From positions 1 through 64,000 of the forward strand of contig QRDG01000924.1 in NCBI GenBank assembly GCA_012064385.1: a stretch of DNA of 64,000 nucleotides, written 5' to 3'. Positions within the stretch are counted from its first letter, which is position 1. Each line of letters starts with the position of its first letter. Source of the DNA: Puccinellia tenuiflora (taxonomy: Eukaryota > Streptophyta > Magnoliopsida > Poales > Poaceae). This document shows, piece after piece, positions 35,607 through 46,996 of the stretch. The notes beneath the pieces are model-generated. The model ran no database searches. It was not told the origin of the DNA and saw only the letters and a list, made by a program, of their open reading frames with translations. A program made the position numbers and the translations under genes.

Positions 35607-36558
35607 GAGCATGTCTAGTAGAACCTTCAAACACTCAATCCCTTAAAACAGTTTTAAGGGTTGAGAAGTGCCAGTTTTGGGCACTTTTAAGGGTTGAAAA
35701 ACAGGGGCAAAGACTAGAACCCTCAAACCCAATCTTAAACTGCTTTAAGGGTTGGGTTTAAGGGTTCTAGTCTTTGCCTTAACCCCAACCTTTAAAACTG
35801 TCATTTCACATATCACACATTTCATCATATGACATATCACAAATTCATCACATTTGACATAAAACAATAAATCATTCTAGTTATTATTACACCACCGAAT
35901 AAAACAATAATCATTCAAATTATTACAACAATGTTTGAGCAAATTACAATAATTGTTCGAATCAAATAGGACATAGAAAAGTAAAACAAAGAAACATCAT
36001 GGGCCAATGCGCCGCCCATCCAACTGCCAGTGGTGCTCTACTAGATCATCCATGAGTGGTTGCATCCTCAATCTCACGATGTGCTTGAAGAAAAGCGTGT
36101 ATGCGAGAAGGGTTTCTTTCCGGTTGCACACGGGTACCAACATTGTCATAGAAACAAGGGAGGTTTAACCCTCTCTCATCCTCTAGGATCATGTTGTGTA
36201 GAATCACACAACATTTCATGATGTTCACCAAGGTTGGTTTGTCCCAAAACTGAGATGGACCCCGAACTATGGCAAACCTTGCTTGCAAAACACCGAAAGC
36301 TCTCTCAATATCCTTCGACCCTCTCCTCTGATGCTCGTGTCCGAGAGCGCGGTTCCGGTAGATGGTGAGTCGCCCCTTCTTCGACCCTCTCCTCTGATCC
36401 ATAAGCTTCGCGCGGTCTTCAAATGCTTGCACGTCGACGAGGAGGCTCATCATCTCGACGTCGTCGTCTTGCAACAACTCGTCGATGTCCGAATCGTCGG
36501 ATGACGACCAATCCGACGAATCGGACAATGAGTCCATGTCGAGGTTCTCCACCTCCAT
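35607..36558 (-). mobile_element. PIF/Harbinger fragment with internally deleted transposase
   Basis: Left end GAGCATGTCTAGTAGAACC at 35607 is a Harbinger-type terminus preceded by TAA. A hairpin follows: the GGCAAAGACTAGAACCCT word near 35704 and its complement near 35763. Frame 36558-36046 (170 codons, minus) joins an acidic N-terminus (MEVENLDMDSLSDSSDW) directly to the C-terminus of a DDE transposase: DIERAFGVLQARFAIVRG and LVNIMKCCVILHNMI. The catalytic core is absent, and QRRGSK occurs on both sides of the join, so the deletion may have used that short repeat. The right terminus was not found; the GC-rich block at 36640-36925 occupies that place. Confidence 0.75.
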
Positions 36559-36639
36559 CTACATACCGAGTGGCAACAAATTGTGAGTGTCAATGAAGCA
36601 AAAATTAAAAACTGAAAAATCAAAAAAAGAGGAGATTCT

Positions 36640-36925
36640 CACCTTCGGGCGGCGGGGACGCGGGCGGCCGGGGCGGGGCGCAGGCGGGCGGCGGGGCGCG
36701 GAGGGCGGGAGGGCGGGAGGCGGGGCGCAGGCGGGCGGGGCGGGGCGCAGGCGGGCGGCGGGGCGCGGAGGGCGGGAGGCCGGGGACGCGGAGGGCCGGG
36801 ACGGGGGCGCGGAGGGGCGGGCGGGACGGGGACGCGGAGGGGCGGGCGGAGGGGCGGGCGGCCGGCGGGCGGGCGGGCGATGCGGGGGCGGGAGGCGACG
36901 GGGCAGGGCGCGGAGGCCGGCGGAT
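36640..36925. repeat. G-rich low-complexity tandem block
   Basis: Almost pure G/C with GGCGGG, GGGGCGCAGGCGGGCG and GCGGAGGGCGGG words. A ~37-bp block at ~36675 recurs at ~36741. Opposing arginine/glycine- and proline-rich frames here (36587-36958 plus, 36620-36965 minus) are compositional artefacts. Confidence 0.8.
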
Positions 36926-36930
36926 GATTA

Positions 36931-38739
36931 TAATGCCCAACTAAAATGTCAGATTTGAATGACATCTTGCCACTATATCCTCTGCATATGAAATCAATAG
37001 ATTGATGACTTATGGAAGAAGAAAATGTGAGTGGGTAAATGCCACAAAAATAGACATTCTTTTAAAGTATAGCTCACAGTGATCCAGGAGGGTCTACATT
37101 CATCAATTGTGGTTTTTCATCTAGTATTGACAGACCAAAGTCCACAATTTTCGGGACCATATAATTATCCAATAGTATATTGGCCGGTTTCAGATCTATA
37201 TGACATATATGCTTTTCCTTGTGCAGATGATGCAACCCTTCACAGATTCCCCTGATTATTTGGTAACGTGTATTCCACTCAAGTCCCCTTAATTCATCTG
37301 CAGAAATAAAAAGACTGGGTACCATTAAATCTTCCAAAATTTGATTTGTTCGTGCCAATTGCACACTGAATGATATATGGCAAAGACAACAGCTGCTTGA
37401 CAACATTTTCAACATTTTGTATATGTCCAGTCTATCCCTCGTGGTCGACAGTGACTCAAAAAGTAGAAGTTAAAGTAAAAAAAGATAAATAAGCAAAGAC
37501 AACAGCTGCTTGACATGCGAAATTGACATACCCGTGATATATTCTTGTAGGCTCCCATTGCACATATATTCAAAACAGAGCAATTTTTCTCTTATCTCAG
37601 CAAAAATATATTTTTCTGATCCTTCAATTTTTATAGCTGTGTCTTCTGTGCTACAACAGAAGCCAAGAAACCGTACTATATTTTGATGGTTAATCGTCAA
37701 CAGGCTACCAGCTTCGCGATAAAATACATTATCGTCGATTGAATGGCTGTTCCTAATCCTCTTCACAGCAACATTCCCGTTTCGAAGAACACCCTGTTTA
37801 ACTTCTCTTGTGAGCATTTAGAGCAATTTTAGCCTTGTTGTAAAACAATTCAATGGCATGGTGCAATAAATGGTAAAGTTCCCAAACTAAAAGGAAAACG
37901 TTTTTTTCTGAGAGTGACTACAAAGTAGACAAATCCAAGCATACACATTTCTAACACACGGCTAGGAAAAATATTTGAGGCTCTCTACCCTAATTAAAGA
38001 GGTGAACACTGACCCGCTTAATAGACCGGTACTTGTATTTCAAACGCGGCACAGAATCTGACTTTGGCAAAATATACAAACAAATTAAGTGGTACTTCGT
38101 AGACATATTACATATGTAACGAGTAACAACTATGATATTACTAGTTAATAGCTCCGAGCCCTCACATAGGTTGGCCAAAATGGAGGCTGGACACAGGCCA
38201 AAAGCATTTTTACAAAGTTTTCAGAAGTCTTCAAAACTTCATATATCTATATTGTTGGATGATGTTAAACCTATAGCTTTTAGGGCAGAAAAAAGTCCAG
38301 TTGTGCTAGTACAAAAGGACAAACCGTTGTGCTAACATTGTTGGTCCTTGTTTGTTTACAGCAAATGGACATATTTTTGGCCCTGAATTTGGAAGTTCAG
38401 AGTACACCCCATAATGTACATTGTGAATATATTGGCAATTGTTTCTCAAAATCTGAGAGTACGTTTTCTAATTATTTGAACATCCAGATGCAAATGATGG
38501 GGCATCAGAAAATATGCACTCCTTTTTGAAGTACTTCATTGCTACCCTTGATATTTCTTAGATGCTATATGCTTATCTTATTTAAAAGTAAACGTTACCT
38601 TATAAACCGTCGCAAATCCATCCTGACCAATTACGTGATCTTCAGAGAAATGTTCCGTTATGTTCTTCAGAAGTGCAAATGGCAGATTTGTCGGGTTTTC
38701 TCTTCCATCAACTATACGCTCCAGAATATCAGGTTCCAT
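36931..38739 (-). pseudogene. K3: PK-MSP paralogue, truncated
   Basis: Exons 38739-38599, 37793-37532 and 37297-37078 have exactly the lengths of K2 exons 1-3 (141, 262, 220 bp) and no frame breaks. They encode MEPDILERIVDG, NVAVKRI, FYREAGSLL, HIDLKPANILLD and DFGLS. Exon 4 (from 36981) has lost 21 bp that in K2 encode the CAPEYLK segment, so the APE motif is gone. After KMSFKSD homology to K2 stops and the sequence runs into the G-rich block. The MSP part survives only as a scrap at 35231-35340, on the far side of the Harbinger fragment. The glycine loop is degraded (GQDGFATV). A truncated transcript remains possible; a working kinase is unlikely. Confidence 0.85.
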
Positions 38740-40489
38740 CAATCTGTTGTTCAATCCGTTGCATTTTACACTTTCAGAACTGTAGAATCTAATATAGCAC
38801 AGTCGCAAGGGAAAACTGTCACAATGACCAGACCAGTTGTTCCCCCCAGCATGATAATTGTATTATCTATACTAAAACTTTCATGCAAACTAATATTCAC
38901 CGCAACACTACTCTAAGTATGCTAGCGTGATTTTTTATTAAAATAAACCAGTATCTAATTTGGAATCTTTTATTTTGTTGACAATAATAATTCTCACTAG
39001 TGATGCGAGCATGAACATGCGTTCCTACTCGATACAATCCTTCAGGTGGATCACAAACTACAAATTGGAATTGCTATGCAGATGTCCAACGACGGGACCA
39101 ATCCTGCATCAAATATATGTGAAAGAACTGCTTGAAAATGTCTACCAAAGTAGATACGAAAACAAAATTTTGCTTGTAAAATTGAGACGATTATTCTTTC
39201 CTACTGTCTAAACTCCAGGTTGGTTCTGGACAGAGTTCGGACGAAGAGGCAAATTCAAACAGAGAAGTTGGGAGCCAAAATGAGAATGAATTTCACAGAA
39301 AGATTCTGGATTTCTAGATCCACAAATTTTGAGCATCTTTTGTGTGTCCATGATACCGTACAAGTTGGGTTGTGTCTAGTAATCAAAACATCGACAACAA
39401 GTTTGTTCTAAAAGCAAATTGGACGTTTGCAGAAAAAAAATGCCTAGTTTAGGCACCTACTGGAATAGATGATTTCCATAGAAACATAAAGAGGTAGTGG
39501 ATTATTTTGTATAAAATTGATGCTCCCTTAGCATCCCTTACCTTTTGGACTCAACAACACAAACTACTGTGACCGATATAAAATAACAAGCCGTACTTCA
39601 TTATTTTTGGGATCTGATAGTGTCAAGGACTTCAAAGAATTTGCACGAAACCATAAACTCGATGGTGGTTATTAGTTCCAAAAGTTTTTTTTTTCGAGGA
39701 AAAGTTCCAAAAGTTTTCAACAAAGATCTGAATCACTAACCTGAAATATCTGAGCTGCTAGCTACTGGAAAAAAAGCCAAGTAGAAGAGATGCGGGGGAA
39801 GAAGATGACTTTTGACTTTAGATGGAATCAAGAAGACCAAGCAAACCAGACTTGGCTAGTAATTCCATGTTTAAAAAGTCCTTTGGGCAAATGATCAACA
39901 TAGAAACATATAAGTAATATTTCTGTCTAAAATCCATACTTTCATCCCTTCCTTTCTGGACAACGCTGGATGTTAGTACAAACAATTCATTACATGTATC
40001 TAAACAAACTACTTCGTGTGATCTATATAAGATAACAAGTCAACGTTTCATTTATTTTTCAGATCTGACAGTTTCTAGACAGGATCAAGAACAAAGTATC
40101 CAACAAATTACTAGCTGAAGCACAAACTTGGAAGATCCGCAGAGAAGCAGTAGCTCCTCCAAGTAGAAGAGAAGCGGAGGATTGGATTCCAACACCTACG
40201 AGGATGGGGCTGCGCAGAAATGAAGAGAGAGGGGCAAGGGGAGGCGCTAAGTATGCCGGAGATATGCTGACCAAGTCCAAATCCAGATGTGATTGAGATT
40301 TGAGAAGACCAAACAGAGACGACCGCACAATAGGCAACTTGAGATAAGGATGAAAGTGAGCCACTAAAATGTGGGGAAAATTGCAGGATTATTACCATGT
40401 TTTGAACTGCATGTTAGCAAAACTATTCCCTCTACCAATCGTGACATTCGAAGCTCCACTTGTGCTGGGATTTCTACACATCACTCTCG
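38740..40489. other. K3 upstream region; no other gene recognised
   Basis: 38790-38945 is the duplicated promoter-like sequence shared with K2. Beyond it, AT-rich sequence with short frames (38960-39211, 40059-40398) without motifs. Confidence 0.4.
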
Positions 40490-40505
40490 GTCTCTCGGAC
40501 AAATT

Positions 40506-40983
40506 TTTTTTTTTTTGAGAATTCCTGATCTTATTACAGCTATAGTATCTGAACTTACGCACTACGCACTCCACACACAACACTACACCACACGCTGACA
40601 CGCATGCCACCCGTGCGCAAGCTAGACCTAACCAGACTGTACTAAGACTTGAGCCTCCGCGAGCCTAGGTCTTCCGCGAAATCCCTGCAGTGGTGGGCAC
40701 ACCACAATACCAGCGTCGAACCGCGGTGGAATGGGCTCCTGAACCTAGAGGTGGGCAGACTGATTTAATGGGCCCAGTCTTCTGTGTATAAGCAGCCCAT
40801 AAGGCCCTCCACAAATTGCTACAGCGCAAACACTGTTCATATAAACAGTGCTACGTTGGACACTATTCCCGTGAACAGTGCCGCACAAGTGAGACACCCG
40901 AAATTCGTCCCCCTGGGGTATCGAACCTGGGCGGGTTGTGCTCACTCCGGAGACACAAGCCACCCGGCCACAGGCCGGTTCTC
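40506..40983 (-). mobile_element. tRNA-derived SINE with 16-bp target duplication
   Basis: 478 bp flanked by perfect GTCTCTCGGACAAATT repeats (40490-40505 and 40984-40999). On the minus strand the 5' end carries a tRNA-like head: GGGTGGCTTGTGTCTCCGG (A-box region) and GGTTCGATACC (polymerase III B box) about 35 bp later. A second B-box-like GGTTCGACGCT occurs near 40715, suggesting a dimeric SINE. The 3' end is GGAATTCTCAAAAAAA with ~12 A. The body contains the AACAGTG / CACTGTT inverted words at 40829-40880. The frames here are incidental. Confidence 0.85.
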
Positions 40984-40999
40984 GTCTCTCGGACAAATT

Positions 41000-42249
41000 G
41001 AAGTACTGAAAGTTCAGAGAAAAATGCAGACCCAACAGGGTGAACGGGAGCACTAACGCCAAGGAAGGAAGAAAACAGCTAGCAATTTGTTTTGACAAAA
41101 GATAAATAGTACCCCCCCCCCCCCCTCCCCAATCCGAAAAAAGTGTTGTGGAGACACGACTAATTTAGTGCAAATGCCTAATACAAAGGCCAGTGCTAGG
41201 CGTAGGTCCCCCTAGAAAAGGGGAAACTTAGGTCTCCTCCCAAGCCGTTGGATCGTCATCCTACGTTCAGAAATCAGTGCCACGCGTTTTTGCATTTTAG
41301 CCCTTTACTATTTCGGAAATCAAACCCGCAGTGCATACAAGGTCCACTTAAACGAAGGGGTATATCGGGTTGCCCCCGACCTTCTTGATATTTAATGCAG
41401 AAATGCCATCGTGATGATTTACTCTGAGTATTGCAACAAACTCCAGAGTATTGAAACAAATTTTCTTGCTCCGTGTACAAAAAATATATACTATTACAAC
41501 AAATCATCACAATATATTTTTTAAAATTTGTATTACATAAAAGTTGTTACAAAACAATTATTTGTTGCAGATTGATTTACAACAAAAAATACAAACAGTC
41601 ACAACAAAAATCACAAACGATTACAACATTTAAAAAAGTAATGTTACAAAAAGTGGTTAACCAACATTTTTTTACTGACTATTACAACAAAAAAATCATG
41701 TGTATGTACCAATTAAAAAGTGGATGGGCAAAATATTTGCCACAGATTTGTTGGCAACAAAAATAACCAACTAATTCAACAAAACACACAAACGACGACA
41801 ACAACAAAAACATACGGTTGCAACATTTGAAAAAGAGTACGTAAAAAACACATCGTCCCAAAATAGGGAAACATACCAACTTGCAAATGCTCGGAAAATC
41901 ATAAACCATCTAACGTGTCATCGTGCATGGATGCCCGTTCTTCTCGATCCAGCATCACTGGCGCTAGATATGGCGACCCAGGGCCGTTTCTACCGCTTTG
42001 TCGTCTCCTCGGGATCGTCGTAGTCGTGACCTTCGGTCGGGTCATATGACATCGTAGGTGTATGCTCGGAGAACTCCGTCTTTGAGTAAAATAAATGTCA
42101 ACTTGGTGGAGGTGCTCGTCGGCACAATCGGACGCAGGCGTAGCAAAACAGTGAACAAACATGACGAGTGGCCAGGTAAGCGAACTGACCGTCAACCAGC
42201 CTTGAATATACTATATTCAGCTAGATAACAACTACCAACTAAATCAGGT
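41000..42249. other. No gene; C-run and possible inverted-repeat element start
   Basis: A C-tract of ~15 lies at 41113-41127. 41185-41240 (TAGGTCCCCCTAGAAAAGGG then AAACTTAGGTC) pairs loosely, inverted, with 43436-43475, so 41188-43475 could be one element into which the next retroposon jumped. 41470-41850 is rich in ACAACAAAAA words. Confidence 0.35.
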
Positions 42250-43240
42250 GGCAGTGGACATAGCTTGACCTTTCTTTTCCCCTCTCCTCCTCCACGCGTT
42301 CCCTTGAGAGTCAGCCGCCGCCGTTTCCGGCCAGATCCGGACGCTCCCGCCGCTGGCGCTTTCGCCGGCTGGTGTGGGGATGCTGTAGGGTGCCGGCCCC
42401 CTTTGTATAGCTATAGATTAGGTTGTAGTTGTAGGGTTGACTTTACTTTGCTGTTTGCCAACGTGCAGAATGGCGTGATGCCGCGGAGGATTTGCCGGCA
42501 GATACACCCGAGCTGTGTCTGCTAGTTGGTGGTGCTTTCTCTCCTTCTGGCGGAGCTCCGGTGCTCGGAGCCGCATACAGAGGATTGGGACGCTGCATCC
42601 TCCATCTCCTCTCATAAGCTCGAAGATTGGTCTCTAGTTCTGGAGGCCAGTGGTGACTGCTCTGCAGCGGATGAAGAGCAGAGTCTACTTCTTCCTCTGG
42701 CCGGCCGTGGTGGCGAGGGGCGGAAGAGGTGCTCCTGGTTCCCTTCTTCTTCTGTGAAGTGGTGGTTCGTGTGTGTGCTGCAGATCTGCGCGACCTACAT
42801 GGCAGCCTTGATTGCTGCCGTGATCTACAGCCAGAATGGTGGCTTTTCTTCAACCTCCGATGTGGAGGCCTTTCGGACCCTGTGCCAGAGCTCGGTCGCT
42901 CGCTGCCTTCAAGTGGTTCGTCCCCGAGGATGGCGGGCTGGCTGGCGGAGTTGGTTCGTCGCTGGAAGTGAGACTCTGAGCACTCCTCTCTCCGATCTCG
43001 GCGTTCACAGCGCCTCGAGGTCGCCGACGACTGGTGGCGGTGGCTCCCAGGCACCTGATTGCTTTCTATCTTGTTGTGTTGGGGGGGGGTTTCTATAAGT
43101 TTGGAGCCCTTATCTTCAAATATTAGGTTCTTAGTGCGAGTTGATGTTTTGGGCCTCCTTGTAAATTTGTACCCGCCACGTGTTACTTCAATATAATGCA
43201 GCACTGGGGTCGTGTGACCCCTCCTCTTGTTCAAAAAAAA
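42250..43240 (+). mobile_element. Poly(A) retroposon with 13-bp target duplication
   Basis: Flanked by AACTAAATCAGGT at 42237-42249 and 43241-43253. The insert ends CCTCCTCTTGTTCAAAAAAA on the plus strand. The 991-bp body starts GC-rich (CTTTTCCCCTCTCCTCC, then CAGCCGCCGCC), like a 5' UTR, and has a 190-codon frame at 42526-43098 and an opposing 263-codon frame. Neither shows a known domain. It may be a full-length non-autonomous LINE derivative or a retrocopied transcript. The 3' end CTTCAATATAATGCAGC resembles a plant mRNA or LINE 3' UTR. Confidence 0.85.
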
Positions 43241-43253
43241 AACTAAATCAGGT

Positions 43254-43668
43254 ACAATCTAAAAAAAAAAAACTAGTGCACATACTAGCAAGCAGGGCAA
43301 CGACGCCGGAGCTAGGTTGTTGTGCTCACGTGACGTGCATGAGTGAGATGTAGTGTGATGCATGTGCGCACGCACGAGCAATGCATGTGCATGCGCGACT
43401 CGCGCCAGGAGGAGAGCAGCATGTGCGGGAGCGAGAGGGACCTAGTTTTTCCTCCCATAGGTCGACCTAATATAAGTGTTTTCCTAATACAAATGACGAC
43501 ACTTAATTAGGATCGGAGGGAGTACAAGAAATGAACTGCAAGAAAAGATAATACAGGTCAGTTAAGAAGTTAGTACTATGCATGCAAGCAGCACATTAGC
43601 AGCAATTGATTGGCAAAACTGGTTTCAATATTGAAGAACCGATGGGTGAAATAGCCTTTCTTAGCTAG
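43254..43668. other. No gene; partial Stowaway end
   Basis: Contains a single Stowaway-like terminus GATCGGAGGGAGTA at ~43511-43524 and the possible right inverted repeat described for 41188. Nothing else recognisable. Confidence 0.4.
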
Positions 43669-46383
43669 TTTTTTTTTTAACAGAGATCTTTATTAATTTA
43701 GACAATACATTTTTACAGATAAAAGGGTGAAAGGGAGCACCCTGTCTTGAAGGTCTATAGATCTGCAAGGGCATTGAGTGCCTGCAGTAGAAAGGCACCT
43801 GAACAATATGAAATTGCTGTTTATTTGCATCCTAGCAGCTAATTTAGACTGGTGGTGAGCTTTGACATTATAGCACCTCGAAATATGCTCTAGTTTTGAG
43901 CTGTTAAAGACTTGTGTTGCCCTGATGTTTGCGACTGTAGGTCTGATCAACCAAGGTGTAGCAGTAGTGAAGATGGATTCAGCTTTAGTGGCCTGAACCA
44001 GAGTAGTATTGTCAGTGCAGAACCTGGGATCCTGTATATGAAGCACCTCTGCTAACTTGACGGCCAGGAACAAAGCAAAAGCTTCTGCCTGTAGCGGTGT
44101 GGCTGCTGGTGGGGATTTGGCTGAGATATGTAGCTGTTTGAAATGGTGATGCGTTTCTGCAAAAATGACGACTCCAAGACCTGTAGGTGTAGCTTTTTCG
44201 CCTGGCTGAGGCGTCCAAGCAGCATCAGTAAAGATACAAGTACCTGTAGCAGTGGGTAGCTGTAGTTGTGGTTGAACTCCTGGCAGTAGTGTAGTTGCGG
44301 TGTCGTTGTTGAGTTGCTCTGTAGGTTCCAGCATTATAGTCTTTGCTACTGCATGTACATGTTGAGGCCTAGCAGGCTTCCTGTTAAAAAGAATATCACA
44401 CCTGGCTTTCCATATGCACCAGAGAAAAGTATAGACATTAATGGGATTAGCTTCCGGGTGATTAGAGGCCAGGATATATTGTAAAATCTGAGGCATAGAA
44501 GGGTTCTCCCTTACTAAGATTTCAGTATTTATGTACCAAGGCTGGGAGAACCAAGCCGCTTTAGAGACAGGGCACAAGAAAAATAAATGCATGTCATCTT
44601 CAGGATTGCCACAGGTAGCGCAATCTTGGCTGATGTGCTTACTAAGCTTGCCTGCTCGTTTACCTGTGGGAAGTGCGCGTCTAATCAGCCTCCACGCAAA
44701 AGTCTGGACTCGGGGCACCATTGCCCTTTCCTTCCAAACATGATTAAGTAGAGATATAATCTGAGGTGGGGACGGTTTTTGGTTGTTGCCTTGGAGGAAA
44801 GCGCAGGTTGTTGAAGCAGTGCTTGTAAGCGCCTTTGGGAGAATGAGTACCTGCAGGGGTTAGTTTCCAAATCAGAGTATCTTGGCCATTATCATTAATA
44901 ATCGGAGTTTGGATGATCTGGGATGCAACTGTTGGGTTGAAACGAATGTTGATTAGGCCCTCGTTCCATGCTTTTGTACCTGGCATCCAAAGATCTTTAA
45001 CAACAGAAGGATAAGAGTATGGGTGTTGCTGAATAATGAGGTGGTCATAGATTGATTCCCATCCCGAAAACCAGGGTGTGCTCCATATAGAGCTGTTTCC
45101 ATCCACAATCTGATAAATAGTAGCAGAAGTAAGGAGGGGTTTTACCTTGAGAATAGCTGTCCAAAAAGCTGATTTTGGCTTGTTCGCCTATGCTCTCCAA
45201 ATGGACATGTCAGGGTGATATTTTGCCTTCAGAATTTGCGCAAGCTGAGAGTGAGGTTCCTTTGCTAATCGCCATGCCGCCGAGAGAATTAAACTTTGGT
45301 TTATAGCCTGCAAGTTTCTAACACCTAGACCACCAATTTTTTTATCAGTGCAAATATCAGCCCAAGCTCTTAAGCACAAACATTTAGTGGTTTGATCATC
45401 TTTCACACCTGTCCACCAGAAATGTCTAATAATCGCAGTGAGTTTGGTAAGAAATATTTTTTTTGAGAAAAGAATATTCGACATGTAGTAAACTGGAATG
45501 GAGGAGAAAACAGATTTAATCAATATAAATGTATAGGCAGCCGATCTATCTTTTGCCGGTAAAATGAGTGGGTGACCCAAGTGCACGAAAGAAGCATCAA
45601 TGTCCGGAACAGGAAAGATACGTTTAATGTCATGCTTAACCTGAGAGTTAACATTCGCACTAAAGAGGATACCTGATTTGTCCCAGTTTGGATTTTGTCC
45701 AGAATGTGTGCAGAACCTGTCTAAAACATTGTACATAGCAGTAGCTTCCTGGACATTTGCTTTGCCGCAGAGGAGCAAGTCATCTGCAAATAGGAGAGAG
45801 TGGATAGCAGGACAATTTGGTCCAAGCGAAATACCGGAAAGTTGTGTGGCGTGCAGCGCATCCTGTAGTGCCAGAGAAAGTTCATTCACAGCTAATACGA
45901 AGAGGGTTGGCGACAAGGGACACCCCTGCCTGATGCCCCTACTGTTTTTGAAGCTAGCGAAAGGCTGGCCATTGATAATCACAGAGAAAACAAGTGTGGA
46001 AATGCAAGCCTTAACTAATTTCCTGAAATGACCATTAAGGCCTTTACGTGCAAGAGTAGTATCAATAAAATCCCATTCCAATTTGTCAAAAGCTTTAACA
46101 AGGTCAATTTTCAGCATGAAATCATGGGTGTCCCCGGATTTAAGAGTAAAGGAATGAGCAATTTCCTGAGCTACAATGATATTGTTAGCAATACGTCTAC
46201 CTAGAATAAACGCCAGTTGGGATTGGTGAACATAACTGGGTAAATGGTCTTTTAACCTATTTGCAAGTGATTTGGCTATGATTTTATAAACCACATTACA
46301 AAGGCTTATTGGCCTAAAATCTGAAGGAAAAACACAAACAAGTTTCCTAGTTAGGATAGCAGAGAAATTTTGAAGATACATAC
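43669..46383 (-). mobile_element. LINE remnant 3 with RNase H (5'-truncated)
   Basis: Minus-strand ORF2: DFRPISLCNVVYK, KIDLVKAFDKLEW, GIRQGCPLSP and LFADDLLLCGK are reverse transcriptase palm motifs (46330-45190). It continues in frame after one amber stop at 45185 (45106-44744), then after a frameshift at ~44795 (44721-43693) through CATCGNPEDDMHLFFLC (zinc-finger RVT) to an RNase H domain (CIFTDAAWTP ... LQAEAFALFLAVK ... DNTTLV). The A-tail is the T-run at 43669-43678. Endonuclease and ORF1 are missing. The three-part ORF is only lightly damaged, so the copy is younger than LINE 1. No target duplication was identified. Confidence 0.88.
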
Positions 46384-46996
46384 TGGCAGCTCTAGCACCG
46401 TCGACGTCGTCGGGATCCGGCCAGGGAGCCATCCATGCGGAGGTACAAATTCCAGCGCGCGCCTCCTGTCGATCTCCGACGGAGGGCCTCTGCGATTCGT
46501 CGTCGTCGTCGGCGGCTGGTTTCCATGGGCCCTGGCTAAACGTCGTCGGACTCCAATCCACGGTGGCGACTGACTGACGAGGATCCGCCATTCCGCCGCC
46601 GCCATGGCCAGGAGCACCCTCCCTCCCTCCCTCCGGCAAAAACTGGGCCGAGTCGATTCGGCTATGCTGGCCCAGCTTAGCCCATCAACCGGACCATCTC
46701 GCCCGTGCGGCCCGCGGCCCGCAAACACGTGCCACTGTGACGTGTCTTCCCCCCTTCCGGTGCTAAGCCTAACTCGTCGTCGGCCGTCCGCCGTGATCCC
46801 TCGCATCCATCCGGCGGCCCGCCGCGCCGGAGACGACGGCGGTGACCGGTAGGTTGCGGTGTAGTGGGCGTACCGGTGGCTGCGGCGGCTATCGGACCTG
46901 CTACAGATGGAGGCGGGCAGTTTTTCCCGATACCTGCCTTCAGCCAAGCGGCGATCTCTGCACAGGTAACTCCTCGATCTCTTTTTCCACTCAATT
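46384..46996 (-). other. Promoter and first exon of an unidentified gene, cut off by LINE 3
   Basis: On the minus strand, 46996-46610 is GC-rich with GGGCCAGC, TCGGCCCAG and similar GGCCCA-type elements common in plant promoters. Two ATGs follow close together (46603, MAAAEWRILVSQ; and 46590, MADPRQSVATVDW) and both frames stay open for ~70 codons up to CTGCCA|GTATGT at ~46386, a good splice donor. Beyond that LINE 3 begins. I cannot tell which frame is used and recognise neither protein. The frame from 46639 runs through the junction into the LINE reverse transcriptase (483 codons), a chance fusion. Confidence 0.4.

Noticed and set aside
36587..36965. Arg/Gly-rich and Pro-rich frames on both strands
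   Set aside because: They arise from a near-pure G/C tandem block that keeps all frames open.
40700..40960. Possible functional tRNA gene from the B boxes
   Set aside because: No cloverleaf can be formed around them, and the A-tail plus 16-bp duplication identify a SINE.
42443..43234. 263-codon minus-strand frame
   Set aside because: It starts in the A-tail side of a plus-strand retroposon, antisense to its body, with no recognisable motif.
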